Source: Hawksworthiomyces lignivorus
Taxonomy: Eukaryota; Ascomycota; Sordariomycetes; Ophiostomatales; Ophiostomataceae
Assembly: GCA_002917075.1 (NCBI GenBank)
Contig: NTMA01000008.1
Coordinates: forward strand, 930,001 to 994,000
Direction: 5' to 3'
DNA length: 64,000 bases
Shown here piece by piece: positions 10,474-19,371 of this stretch. The position numbers were made by a program, and so were the translations under genes. Position 1 is the first letter of the stretch; the number at the start of each line of letters is the position of its first letter. The notes below the pieces were generated by a model. That model saw only the letters and a list, made by a program, of their open reading frames with translations, made no database searches and was not told the DNA's origin.

Positions 10474-10676
10474 GTCATTGTTGCAGGTTCATAATATACC
10501 CAGTTTTAACAGTTTTATTTTCTCTTCTATTTAGCTACTAGCGTTGTCTTGACTGCATCCCAACCCATTTCCATACTACGTCTAGCAGATCTACTGTCCC
10601 TGGGGTCTTTCAGTATTACACTCTAGATATGACACTTGTCTCTTATTTCCTCTTCGTTCTACATGTCATTCTAGTT

Positions 10677-12277
10677 CTAGTATATGTACCGAAATTCAGG
10701 CTTTTCACGATCCGTTTTATCTGAGAATTCATTGGCCGTTGGGTTTGCGTCGATCGACAGGTTCATTCTCATCTTGTCTCTCTTGGCATTATCCCAGCGA
10801 CATAAAACAGCATACATGGATATGGAAACGCTGGCAGCAACAAAGCAAGCAAGAAGACCGATGTAGCCGTGACTGTAGTCGGGGGCGTCGTTTGCTTGGA
10901 ACACCTGAGGGCCAATAATGTTGCCGATGCAATATGACACAAAGTAAATAGCATTCATCGTGACTTTCTTCGAGTGGCCTGACACGTTGGCCATAGGTAC
11001 CGATGTTGACATGACCCAAGGACCCCAATATGTGTAGAAGACATAATAAGCTGCCAACAAACCATGTTTGTTGCTCCGTGGCAACTTCCACATGAGAATC
11101 GCGCAGACCATGGGAACAACATTGGCGACGGCGATAATGGTGAAGCGTTGATTCTTCAACCGAGAACACGGGATGGCGAGGACTATCTGCCATAGCGTGG
11201 CCAGGACGCCCGTAGGCATACCAAGGAGCGTTGTAATGCTAGTCGAGTAGCCCAGGCCTGAGACGATGATGGCTGCAAAGGTTACCAGGCCGCCGTTAGG
11301 AATGTTTTGTGCAATCCCAAAGATAGCTAGAAGCCAAGTTTTAGGATCTGTCAAACATTCTCTGACTTGGTACCACTTGACCTTTTTCTCTTCGATGCCG
11401 GTGTTGTTCACCTGCACACGCTTCACACAAATGTACCGCTCCCGTGTCGACAGGAACCAAGCCGATACTGGAGAATCCGGGAGGACAAGGAGAAGGAGAA
11501 GCGCCCATAAGACAGAGAAGCCGCCAAGGACAAGGAACAGCAGCCGCCATTGGGCGATATGGGTGTGGGTCTGTGCTATGCCGTACGATACGATACCAGA
11601 GAAGACGGAAGAAAACTTCAAGTGAGGCACAAATTAGTTAGTGCAAAGCTCTACAGCTGAAATCCGCTCATTATTCCTGACGATTTAATAAGACGCACCT
11701 GATTGAACCAAATGGCAACGCGCATTGGCTGCTCAGTATTGGTATACCACATCACGGTGAGAATGCTCGCGATTGGAAATGCCCCAGCCTCTGTGCAGCC
11801 CATAATGAAGCGAACAACTGCAAGGCCAGCAAAGTTGTGAGTAGCGGCAGTACAAAATAGCATGATCGCCCAGCAGAAGATCATGCTTGCGAGAAGCTTT
11901 GCAACGGGCAGCCTCTGGATTAGGATAGCGGTGGGCCACTCAAACGCGAGGTAACCGAAGTAAAAAATACTGCCAACCCAGGAGTATTGATTGCCGACGA
12001 GACCGGCGTCAGTTTTCATTCCCAAGATCGCAGCATTCGAAATGATGACTTTATCGACGGCACTCAGAATGACTGTCCCAGCAATGAGTGGAAGCACGAC
12101 GAGATCGATTTTCCACAGCACTCTCCGAGATTCAGCTGGCTCGATGGGGACATCTGTTATAGAGCTTTCTAGAGTGGATATAAACCGAGCAGCAACATCA
12201 TTATCGTTAATGTCTTCTATCTCTCCGTGTATGGTTGGAGACCGGGTGCGCTTTAACAAAGTGGATGATTTTGGCAT
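10677..12277 (-). CDS. MFS anion:cation symporter, Dal5/allantoate-permease family
   Basis: Two exons, complement(11699..12277, 10677..11615), 505 aa. The 83-nt phase-0 intron (GTGCGT..TTGAAG) interrupts a loop after WFNQ. The N-terminus is cytosolic and hydrophilic (1-55), then about 12 hydrophobic segments follow. Family hallmarks include DKVIISNAAILGM (75-87), GNQYSWVGSIFYFGYLAFEWP, AATHNFAGLAVVRFIMGCTEAGAFP and the central TWLLAIFGIAQNIPNGG. This is the Dal5/Tna1/Vht1-like group of anion:cation symporters, which move ureides, nicotinate, pantothenate, biotin, dipeptides and related carboxylates across the plasma membrane. It lies between the amidohydrolase (same strand) and the divergent HAD gene, and is probably the importer of the cluster substrate. 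GATA sites and the CCGGGCCGG motif lie in its promoter. Length is normal for the family. Confidence 0.9.
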
Positions 12278-13037
12278 GTTGAATGGAATATCTAAAATCT
12301 GTGGCAGAGAACAATTGACATGGAAATGTAATGATAAGGAAATAGCATCGAAGTGTCAACTGTAGCTCGATTTTCATAATGGACATTTCGATTACTACTC
12401 CTTTATATTTCCATTATATTGCCTTGATAACGCTTCCTGGTTTCCCACCCCAGCCTATCTCACGCAAAACGAGATAAGGCGAATTGTCCAAAGCTACAGA
12501 GATGACCTACATCACAGCCCTCATAACTTTGTGTGGATAGCAAATTCCGGCAAAGAGGATGCAATGCTCAAACGAGCAAAAGATAACCACCCATGTCGAT
12601 ACTCAATATCCAAATAAGGGATTGAGGGAACGAGAAATGAAGAGGGGGAGGAGCCGGTGCCCGCCCCATAAAAGACCGGGCCGGTTCGGTCGAAGGCCAA
12701 AGCCCTAAACCAGCGAGATTTCGGCTAGCGACGGATGAGGTCATCGGCGTATGACTCTTTCTGCCGTAGATGCTTATTATCAAAAAGCTTCCATTGCCAA
12801 ACACATCACGGTGCTGTCGAAGACATATTTATTGCAATTGGAATAATCATGGCTCTGTATACCATCTTTTAGATTCAGGCACCTATCAGCCACTCCATTC
12901 ACTTTCTTTCTTTTTCTTCCCATTTCAATACGCTTGGCGCTTCCCCGCTCTGCATCCCCTCTCTTCCTCACGAAACGTCAGCGAACTTCCCGCGCACGCG
13001 ACAGCAAGCCAGTAGACAGACAGCGCGACAATCCAAA
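12278..13037. promoter_or_regulatory. Bidirectional promoter, permease / HAD protein
   Basis: This 760-bp divergent intergenic region contains CCGGGCCGG (12676), GATAA at 12426, a reverse GATA core (TATC, 12456) and a strong AGATAAG at 12472-12478. A pyrimidine-rich tract (about 12895-12930) precedes the HAD start. The arrangement suits joint control of the permease and HAD genes by the cluster regulator and a nitrogen GATA factor (inference). Confidence 0.5.
12676..12684. promoter_or_regulatory. CCGGGCCGG motif, copy 3 (permease/HAD promoter)
   Basis: Exact copy of the 9-mer, again preceded by GA. It sits in the middle of the divergent promoter, about 400 bp from the permease ATG and 354 bp from the HAD ATG. 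It is followed by TTCGGTCG. Confidence 0.5.
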
Positions 13038-13766
13038 ATGGCAGCATTGACCGATTTCCGCGTACTTACGTTCGACGTATACGGGACCCTGATCGACTGG
13101 GAAACCGGTATCATCACTGCTTTACAGCCTCTCTTTGACAAGAATGGCGGAGCGTCCTTCTCTAGGTCACAAATACTGACTGCTTTACACGAGCTGGAGA
13201 GAGAGCAGCAGGCCAAGACGCCCGACATGCGCTATGCCGAGCTGCTAACAGCAATTCACCCAGGCCTGGTCCCTAAGCTGGGCCTCGCAAACGCCCCGAC
13301 TGCCGAGGAGTCACGCGCCTTTGGCGAGTCGGTCGGAAGTTGGCCAGCCTTTCCTGATACCGTTGACGCGTTACGCCGGCTATCTAAGCACTATAAGCTT
13401 GTTGTCTTGTCAAACGTGGACCGCGAGTCCTTTTCGGCTACCAATGCAGGCCCTCTCCAGGGGGTACCATTCGACCTAATCCTCACCGCGCAAGATATTA
13501 GCTCATACAAGCCGGATCCCCGGAATTTTACGTATATGCTAGACAAGGTGAAGGCGGAATGGGGTGTTGACAAGGCGCAGGTCTTGCAGACAGCACAAAG
13601 CCAATTCCATGATCACCACCCTGCTCAAGCGATGGGAATCAAGTCAGCTTGGATAGTGCGTCCAGGAGCAATCATGGGTAATCAGGAGCGCGAGATTTAC
13701 GATTGGAAATTCGACACACTCGGTGCCTTCGCAGACGCCGCAGACGCCAAGTTTTCGTCCCTTTAG
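13038..13766 (+). CDS. HAD hydrolase, type II 2-haloacid dehalogenase-like
   Basis: Single exon, 242 aa. All HAD motifs are present: motif I TFDVYGTLIDWETG (nucleophile D13), motif II VVLSNVD (S125, N126), the Lys of SSYKPDP (K158) and a motif III region FHDHHPAQAMGIKSAWI. The DVYGTLIDW / SYKPDPRNF / HD.PA..MG signatures match type II (S)-2-haloacid dehalogenase-like proteins. These form an ester on the motif I Asp and release halide; many fungal members have unknown natural substrates. Probably cytosolic or peroxisomal, with no signal peptide. It is divergently transcribed from the permease across a promoter carrying the shared motif, which argues for membership in the same catabolic cluster (inference). 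Whether it truly dehalogenates cannot be judged from sequence. Confidence 0.88.
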   Translation: MAALTDFRVLTFDVYGTLIDWETGIITALQPLFDKNGGASFSRSQILTALHELEREQQAKTPDMRYAELLTAIHPGLVPKLGLANAPTAEESRAFGESVGSWPAFPDTVDALRRLSKHYKLVVLSNVDRESFSATNAGPLQGVPFDLILTAQDISSYKPDPRNFTYMLDKVKAEWGVDKAQVLQTAQSQFHDHHPAQAMGIKSAWIVRPGAIMGNQEREIYDWKFDTLGAFADAADAKFSSL

Positions 13767-14094
13767 AAGATAGTCAGAAATGATAGAACTTTTCTTTTGA
13801 TCCGTTTTGTTTTCGGGGGTTTCTCATTTTTTGAGAGAGAGAGAGAAATAAAAGCTGAATATTTATCCAATACAACGGCTGGATTCTTCTTATGGATATT
13901 ACGAAAACTCTCTTCTATGTATTATGCTTGTTTCAATTTGCTATACTGAGGACTTATACGACCTCTTCAATCAATATACAGACATGGCGAAATCTAAAGG
14001 TGCATCACACTTCGTCTCAATATTTAAGTGTAAAGAATAAGTTAAACTTGTGAGGCAACACGAAGAAATGTCAACTGTTTATTACATATTGATC
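13767..14094. other. 3' flanks of convergent HAD and TatD genes
   Basis: AT-rich 3' sequence with a short GA repeat (about 13833-13846) followed by AATAAA, a plausible polyadenylation signal of the HAD transcript. No gene. Confidence 0.5.
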
Positions 14095-15164
14095 CTACTC
14101 TAGCCAAAACATTGTTCTGCTGTTTTCCCAAGCAGCTTCGCACACCTCGTCAACAGATCTGCCTTGGAGGCCAGCAACAACATAAGCCACCCTGCTAATA
14201 CAGCAGCTCTCATTTCGTCCCTTGACCATTTGTCCCATTTGAAACTTATCTCGCTTCTTGCTGGCTGGGAGACTTGGGGCATTGGCGAGATACCTTTTTG
14301 CCACATCTGAGCTCGGTGCTATCTCACCCCAGGGCGAATCCGTCTCTATTTGCAGACGCTCCAGCGGAACTGCCCGAACCATTTGGAGACTTTCGTCATC
14401 TTTAAAACTGAAACCGCTGATGCTAACGTCAAATCCCATGCTCACCAGTGCCTGCATCTCAGCCGAAGTCCCGACGAAAGAATGTACTAACCCACGTCTT
14501 GGGAGATGTGGAACGTAAGCTTGGATAGTGCTGACAAAGTCATGAAATGCCGCACGACAGTGCAAAAAAAGAGGCAGATCAAATGCGTTCTGGACAAACA
14601 AGTCTAGCTGGGCCTTGAAAGTCTTCAGCTGATCTTCTTTAGAGCAGTGCTGAAGTCGATCATAATCAAGGCCAAGCTCTCCAAATGCCACAATTGGACA
14701 TGGCTTGAGTTGTAAAGTTTCTCGAACAGCAGAAGCTAACCTGTCAAAATAATCTGCTTCTGCATATGGTTCTGATGCGTGATAGGGATGTATGCCGATT
14801 GTTATGCGGCATTGTTCAGGCCGCAAATTTGAAATACGTAGATTGAAAGAGACGTCGTTCAAAGTCATACCGGTTAAGATGACCTTCTCGACACCGGCTT
14901 CTAGAGCCCTATCTAGGACAGCGACAAAATCCGGCTCATGGTACCTTTTATCTCGGTAAATGCCAGCAAATTCTTTAGCCGTTGCAGTTACAGCAACCTG
15001 ATGTGAGAACTATTAGACATTCCGCGTATTCTTTCAATTGTAGGAAAACTGGCGTCTGAGGCCTGGAACGTATGATCATATGGACTCACATCGGCAAAGC
15101 GTAGGTTCCCAGCGGCTTGCGCCGGGGCCTTAGTTGGGAGACCGTCAAGACTGGCAGAATCCAT
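14095..15164 (-). CDS. TatD-family metal-dependent hydrolase/deoxyribonuclease
   Basis: Two exons, complement(15090..15164, 14095..14997), 325 aa. The small first exon (25 codons) ends at GAT before GTGAGT, and the 92-nt phase-0 intron restores NLRFADVAVTATA. TatD features: IGIHPYHA (family GxHPY), VAFGELGLDYDRL (metal-binding Glu), LPLFLHCRAA (His), LVHSFVGT (His), LQIETDSPW (Asp) and the C-terminal KMVKGRNE-like block. Known: TatD/TATDN1 enzymes are 3'-5' exonucleases or endonucleases in DNA repair and apoptotic DNA degradation. The first HxH metal motif of bacterial TatD is replaced by DVAVTAT, as is common in eukaryotic members. Housekeeping in appearance. It converges on the HAD gene and is probably not part of the catabolic cluster. 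Confidence 0.88.
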
Positions 15165-15740
15165 GGCACTGTACTGGGCAATGTGGTTGCGTTAAAAAAT
15201 ACGAAGATGTGGGAGTATGTAAACATTACTGATTAGAGCGAGATAAGGCGGCAACAAGAGAGCTAAACTAGATTTGAAGTTAGTATGATTACGCTCTACA
15301 CAGTTGCACCTTTAGCAGGCGTCTACCCGGTTCCGGTTCCGGCTCCGGTATCTTGTAAAAAAATATCTGAGAAAAAAGATGGCTTCTCATTAAAAGAAAG
15401 TCTCATTCGTTTATGTATGAAAACTGGTTTTCCTATATCTATACTACGTGGCAGCTCTGGTATCTTAAATGGGTTGACCAAGAGTTTACCATTTCTGCAC
15501 CATAGGCAGTGTGCATAATTTCATACCTTGCTATCACTATTAAAGCAAATTTCAGACTAGTCATTCTCTCTAGATATGGAATAGAGTTGAATTTATTTAT
15601 ATATTTCAAATCGATGCTCGATTTCTTCTTGTACTGACCATCAGAACAGGATCCCAAACTACTACGAAAAGTTATATGATTCGATACAATAGAATAAAAT
15701 ATGAAAACCGCTTATCATTACATATCATAGAGTCTCATGT
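15165..15740. other. Intergenic, no gene
   Basis: AT-rich spacer between the TatD promoter and the 3' end of the metallo-beta-lactamase-fold gene. Its only distinct structure is a four-copy CCGGTT-type hexamer repeat (15327-15350). Confidence 0.6.
15327..15350. repeat. Four-copy CCGGTT-type hexamer repeat
   Basis: Units read CCGGTT, CCGGTT, CCGGCT, CCGGTA. The 6-bp periodic CGG content could be a cluster of zinc-cluster-protein half-sites or a simple repeat; nothing decides between these. Confidence 0.6.
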
Positions 15741-17010
15741 TCACCACGGCATGTCGCTTCGCTTGAACTGCAGCGGAAGATGAAGGAACCGATGCCCAAA
15801 CTCTGTGGGTTGGGGGAGCCGACCTGCCCGTATGTTTACTTGAAGGGACTGGTGGAGCAGCCTGGGCGCACCCAATCCAGCATCGCGTTCTTCACGTAGA
15901 GAAACAAACTCTTCTTTGGTAATGCCGTCCCGGAGGTGTTTGTTCTGCTCTCTGTGGTCGAGGACGCTCATCCAAGGCACCGGACCATCGCGACCCTCCG
16001 GGGGATAATCGTGCCCTGTCCAGATCTTGGTGTGGTCTGGAAGAGAGAGGAGGGTCCGCCCAGACTTGAAGAGGTCCTTGGCATTACCGCCAGGGAAGTC
16101 ACAGCGGGCGCTGCCAATGTCGGCATTGAAGATGGAATCACCGCAGAATACATTGTCTGATAGTCATATTAGCAAGCCTGAATTAGCGCGGAGATTATAC
16201 GAGGCTCTTACCTCCGATCTTGTAACCCATGTGGTCGGGGGTATGTCCAGGTAGATGCATAGCTGTGGCTTTCAGGCTTCCAATGCTGAAGGCCTCGTCA
16301 TCGTCTAGGAGAATGTCAAACATGTTCACGTATTCCGAAGGCACCACCCCGTACCTTCGGCCGAACAATTCTTGCACATGTATAATTCGCTTCCCGATAC
16401 AGATGAGCGGCTTGTGATTCTGATCCCGAGCAAGGCGGCTCTGAAGGTACGATGCAGCGGTCAAGTGATCCGCATGTGCGTGTGTCTCAAGGATTCTCTC
16501 CACGCGGTAGCCCTTTTCTTTGACTAGCGAGAGCAAATCGTCTGCAGAACCTGTGGTGATAGCCTGGGTCGCTGGATCATAATCTAGGACTGGATCGATG
16601 ATGATAGCAGTCTTCGTAGATGCATCAGCAACTACATACTGCCAGGTGCCTGTCTTGGGCTCAAAAACAGCATGGACTGTGGGTTCCCCAGCCGTGGCGG
16701 TCATGGTGCTGTACGGAGCTTGGCTTTCTGTAGCCGTTTTCTGGAATTTGCTGATGTTCGGAGGTGTGAAAGTTATGCGGCAGTGAGGGCCCGTGCACCT
16801 GCTAGTCGCTAATGTTTTTATCGGAAGCTCTTGACAAGATGCCGTATTGGCGGAAGTCTGATGATATAAAGCCTTTCTGGAATATATGACCGTGTTTGCA
16901 ATTTGGTGTGTAGAAGGCTGAAGCTGTTTGCCGGTGACGTATAGCTTTGAAAAGTTCCCTGCCGTCGCTCGCCACTTGTTGCTGACGGTCGGCAGAAAGG
17001 GTCGTGTCAT
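15741..17010 (-). CDS. Metallo-beta-lactamase-fold persulfide dioxygenase-like enzyme (ETHE1/Blh type)
   Basis: Two exons, complement(16212..17010, 15741..16156), 404 aa. The 55-nt phase-1 intron restores YKIGDNVFCGDS. Metal ligands: THAHADH (H177, H179, D181, H182), LPGHTPDH, GDSIFNADIGSARCDFPGG (Asp) and WTGHDY (His). DPVLDYD and the DIGSARCDFPGG region match the glyoxalase-II-related persulfide dioxygenase/Blh group, which oxidises glutathione persulfide to sulfite. The first 102 residues are basic and Ser/Thr-rich and precede a second good start (M103, MTATAGEPTVHAVFEP, ATG at 16704), so a long mitochondrial presequence or a shorter cytosolic form are both possible. It is divergent from sulfide:quinone oxidoreductase, which makes the persulfide substrate. 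Strong functional pairing; reaction inferred from family. Confidence 0.85.
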
Positions 17011-18006
17011 GATGGGCGAGTTTGGCGACTTTTAAAGTAAATCTGCGCAGGGAGAGAAGAGCAGCGTCGCTGGGTTTGATATAGATCTTCTATATGAATC
17101 TGATCATAAGCCTCCGAGACAGATAATGTCGGCGATTAGCTTTTGTGGCTCGCCGATCAATTTCGCCGCAAGCCTCACCGGGTATCAGCCACCGAGTTCC
17201 ATACCGACTACCGGGTAGCCGCACGGAGTTAGTTACAGTGCCGCGTAGGTCCCCTTTTCAATCTACTAATACCGCGCAAACCCTGAGCATGTTTCATATT
17301 TAGGCGGCTTTACTGTGAGATGGTATCCGAGGTTCATTTACTGGTTGGTATTTGCTGGGTGTAAGGGAAAAAGTTTCTGCTTCATAGGTGCCGAAAAAAT
17401 TAGTGCGTCGTCTAGGCACTTGAAGCGCTGTACAGCTTCTTGAAATGCTTCGCTGGCTTCTGTAATTTCCATCCGCAGCGTACTATTCTTAGTCATCGGT
17501 TCTAACTACCATTTTCTTTTCTTTTTTTTTTCGGCCTTGCAAGAAAAAAAAGTTTCTTTTAATACTGAATGGCCCACGAAATAAATCTTCTCATCTCCTT
17601 CTTTGTCACGGAGTTTTTCTTCAGCTGAAGAGCCTTCAATTTGATTTTGTATATAGCAATTGTATATCTTCTCGCTCTCACAACAAATTACCAGACTTGT
17701 TAGTCTTGCTGCGATTCACATTGATAGATTAAGCCCACTTTTGCTTGTCTTCTTCTGGCAAGCTCAATTGGTGAGCAGCGAGCCAAGGAGGCAACTTTTA
17801 CAGGGCACTACACCTCATTCGGTAGTGCCGAAAAGCTTTTTTATCCTCTAAGAAATGAGAGCTCGTGCCATTGCGCAATCTCATTGACGGATTCCGGCCT
17901 AGTCTCAGCAGAGCTTCTCGACATTTTTTTCTTGGGGTTTATTTACCTCCTCTCTCCCTCTTCCAAGGAGACAAACACGCGCCTCTCGTCCATCTTTACA
18001 GCAAAC
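17011..18006. promoter_or_regulatory. Bidirectional promoter, sulfide-oxidation pair
   Basis: About 1 kb of non-coding DNA separates two divergent sulfide-metabolism genes. It contains T/A-rich tracts (17515-17552) and a long pyrimidine-rich leader before the SQR start (17930-18000). The short ORFs within it have no support. Joint regulation of the pair is inferred from the arrangement. Confidence 0.45.
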
Positions 18007-19371
18007 ATGTTCCGCACCCGCCCCGCATCGGCAGCTCGCGCTGCAGCGCGGCCATTCCTCGCGACGCCGGCAGTTCAGGCGCGGCGCAATTTTGCCGCAG
18101 AGGCCGCGCCGGTGACCTCGACGACCAGGAACCACAAGGTCGTGCTGGTGGGCGCCGGCAGCGCCGGGCTGTCCATCGGCCACCAGCTGCTCTTCTCAGG
18201 CCAGTTTGCGCAAGACGATATTGCCGTTGTCGATCCGGCGACGCTGCACCACTACCAGCCGGGGTGGACGCTGGTAGGCGGCGGCCTCAAGACCAAGCAG
18301 GAGCTGCAGAGCCGGCTGGACGGCCTGGTCGACCCCAAGCTCAAGTTCTACAACGAGGGCGTGCGCGCCTTTGCGCCCGAGGCCAACTATGTGACGTTGG
18401 CAAACGGCGACAAGATCGGCTACGAGCAGCTGGTCGTGGTGCCCGGCATCCACATCGACTACAGCAGCATCGCCGGCCTGCCCGAGGCCCTCGCCGACCC
18501 CCGCTCCCTCGTGTCGACCGTCTACGGCTACGAGACCTGCGACAAGGTCTTCCGCACCGTCGAGGCGCTCGAGAAGGGGACCGCCATCTTCACGCAGCCC
18601 GCCGGCGTCATCAAGTGCGCGGGCGCCCCGCAAAAGGTCATGTGGCTGGCGCTGGACCACTGGCGCCGCGCCGGCCTGTACACGCCCGGCACCCCCGCGT
18701 CGTCGCCCATCAAGATCACCTTCGCCACAGGGCTGCCCACTATGTTCGGCGTGCCCAAATACAGCGCCGAGCTGGAGAAGCTGCGGCAGGCGCGCGGCGT
18801 CGAGGGCCTGTTCGAGCACGACCTCGTCGCCGTCGACGGCAGCACGGCCGTGTTTGCGCGCCCCGGCGGCAAGGACAAGGTCGCGCGCAAGTTTGACCTT
18901 CTGCATGCCGTGCCCAAGATGGGCCCGCACGCCTTTGTTAAGAGCAGCGCGCTGGCCAACGCGGCCGGCTACGTCGACGTCGACGACACCACCACGCGCC
19001 ACAAGAAGTTCGCCAACGTCTGGTCTGCCGGCGACGCCTCCAGCCTGCCCACGTCCAAGACGGCCGCCGCCATCACGTCGCAGGCGCCCGTGCTGGTGCG
19101 CAACCTGCTGGACGCGATGCAGGGCAAGCCGCCCGCCGCCCTGTATGACGGCTACACGTCGTGCCCGCTGCTGACCGAGTACGGCAAGGTCATGCTGGCC
19201 GAGTTCAAGTACGGCGGCGAGCCCAAGGAGACGTTTGGCGACTGGCTCGGCATCGACCAGGCCGTGCCCCGCCGCGCCTTCTACCACCTCAAGAAGGACT
19301 TCTTCCCGTGGGTGTACTACAACTACATGGTCAAGGGCACCTGGGGCGGCCCGCAGGGCTGGATCAGGTAG
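18007..19371 (+). CDS. Mitochondrial sulfide:quinone oxidoreductase (SQR/HMT2/SQOR family)
   Basis: Single exon, 454 aa, starting at ATG 18007 (AAACATGT). The N-terminus (1-35) is Arg/Ala/Ser-rich and amphipathic, a typical mitochondrial presequence. FAD Rossmann motif VVLVGAGSAGLSIG (45-58) and HHYQPGWTLVGGG (81-93) follow. The redox-active cysteines lie in VIKCAGAPQK (C204) and YTSCPLL (C386), with a third Cys at 178; WSAGDAS (339-345) contacts FAD. The C-terminal amphipathic helices (FFPWVYYNYMVKG) suit monotopic inner-membrane binding. Reaction: H2S is oxidised to a persulfide passed to glutathione or a similar acceptor, with electrons going to ubiquinone. The divergent neighbour encodes a persulfide-dioxygenase-like enzyme, the next step. 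Codon use is extremely GC-rich at third positions compared with both flanks. Confidence 0.93.
   Translation: MFRTRPASAARAAARPFLATPAVQARRNFAAEAAPVTSTTRNHKVVLVGAGSAGLSIGHQLLFSGQFAQDDIAVVDPATLHHYQPGWTLVGGGLKTKQELQSRLDGLVDPKLKFYNEGVRAFAPEANYVTLANGDKIGYEQLVVVPGIHIDYSSIAGLPEALADPRSLVSTVYGYETCDKVFRTVEALEKGTAIFTQPAGVIKCAGAPQKVMWLALDHWRRAGLYTPGTPASSPIKITFATGLPTMFGVPKYSAELEKLRQARGVEGLFEHDLVAVDGSTAVFARPGGKDKVARKFDLLHAVPKMGPHAFVKSSALANAAGYVDVDDTTTRHKKFANVWSAGDASSLPTSKTAAAITSQAPVLVRNLLDAMQGKPPAALYDGYTSCPLLTEYGKVMLAEFKYGGEPKETFGDWLGIDQAVPRRAFYHLKKDFFPWVYYNYMVKGTWGGPQGWIR

Larger units (their letters stand above)
10097..10676. other. Amidohydrolase promoter / permease 3' region
   Basis: No gene. It holds the upstream region of the amidohydrolase and the 3' flank of the permease. 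Notable sites are CCGGGCCGG at 10352, a further GGGCCGGTCCGG at 10375-10386 and overlapping GATA cores at 10465-10473. Confidence 0.6.

Noticed and set aside
17865..18896. Alternative plus frame of 343 codons overlapping SQR
   Set aside because: Arg/Pro/Ala-rich out-of-frame shadow; the overlapping frame encodes an unmistakable SQR.
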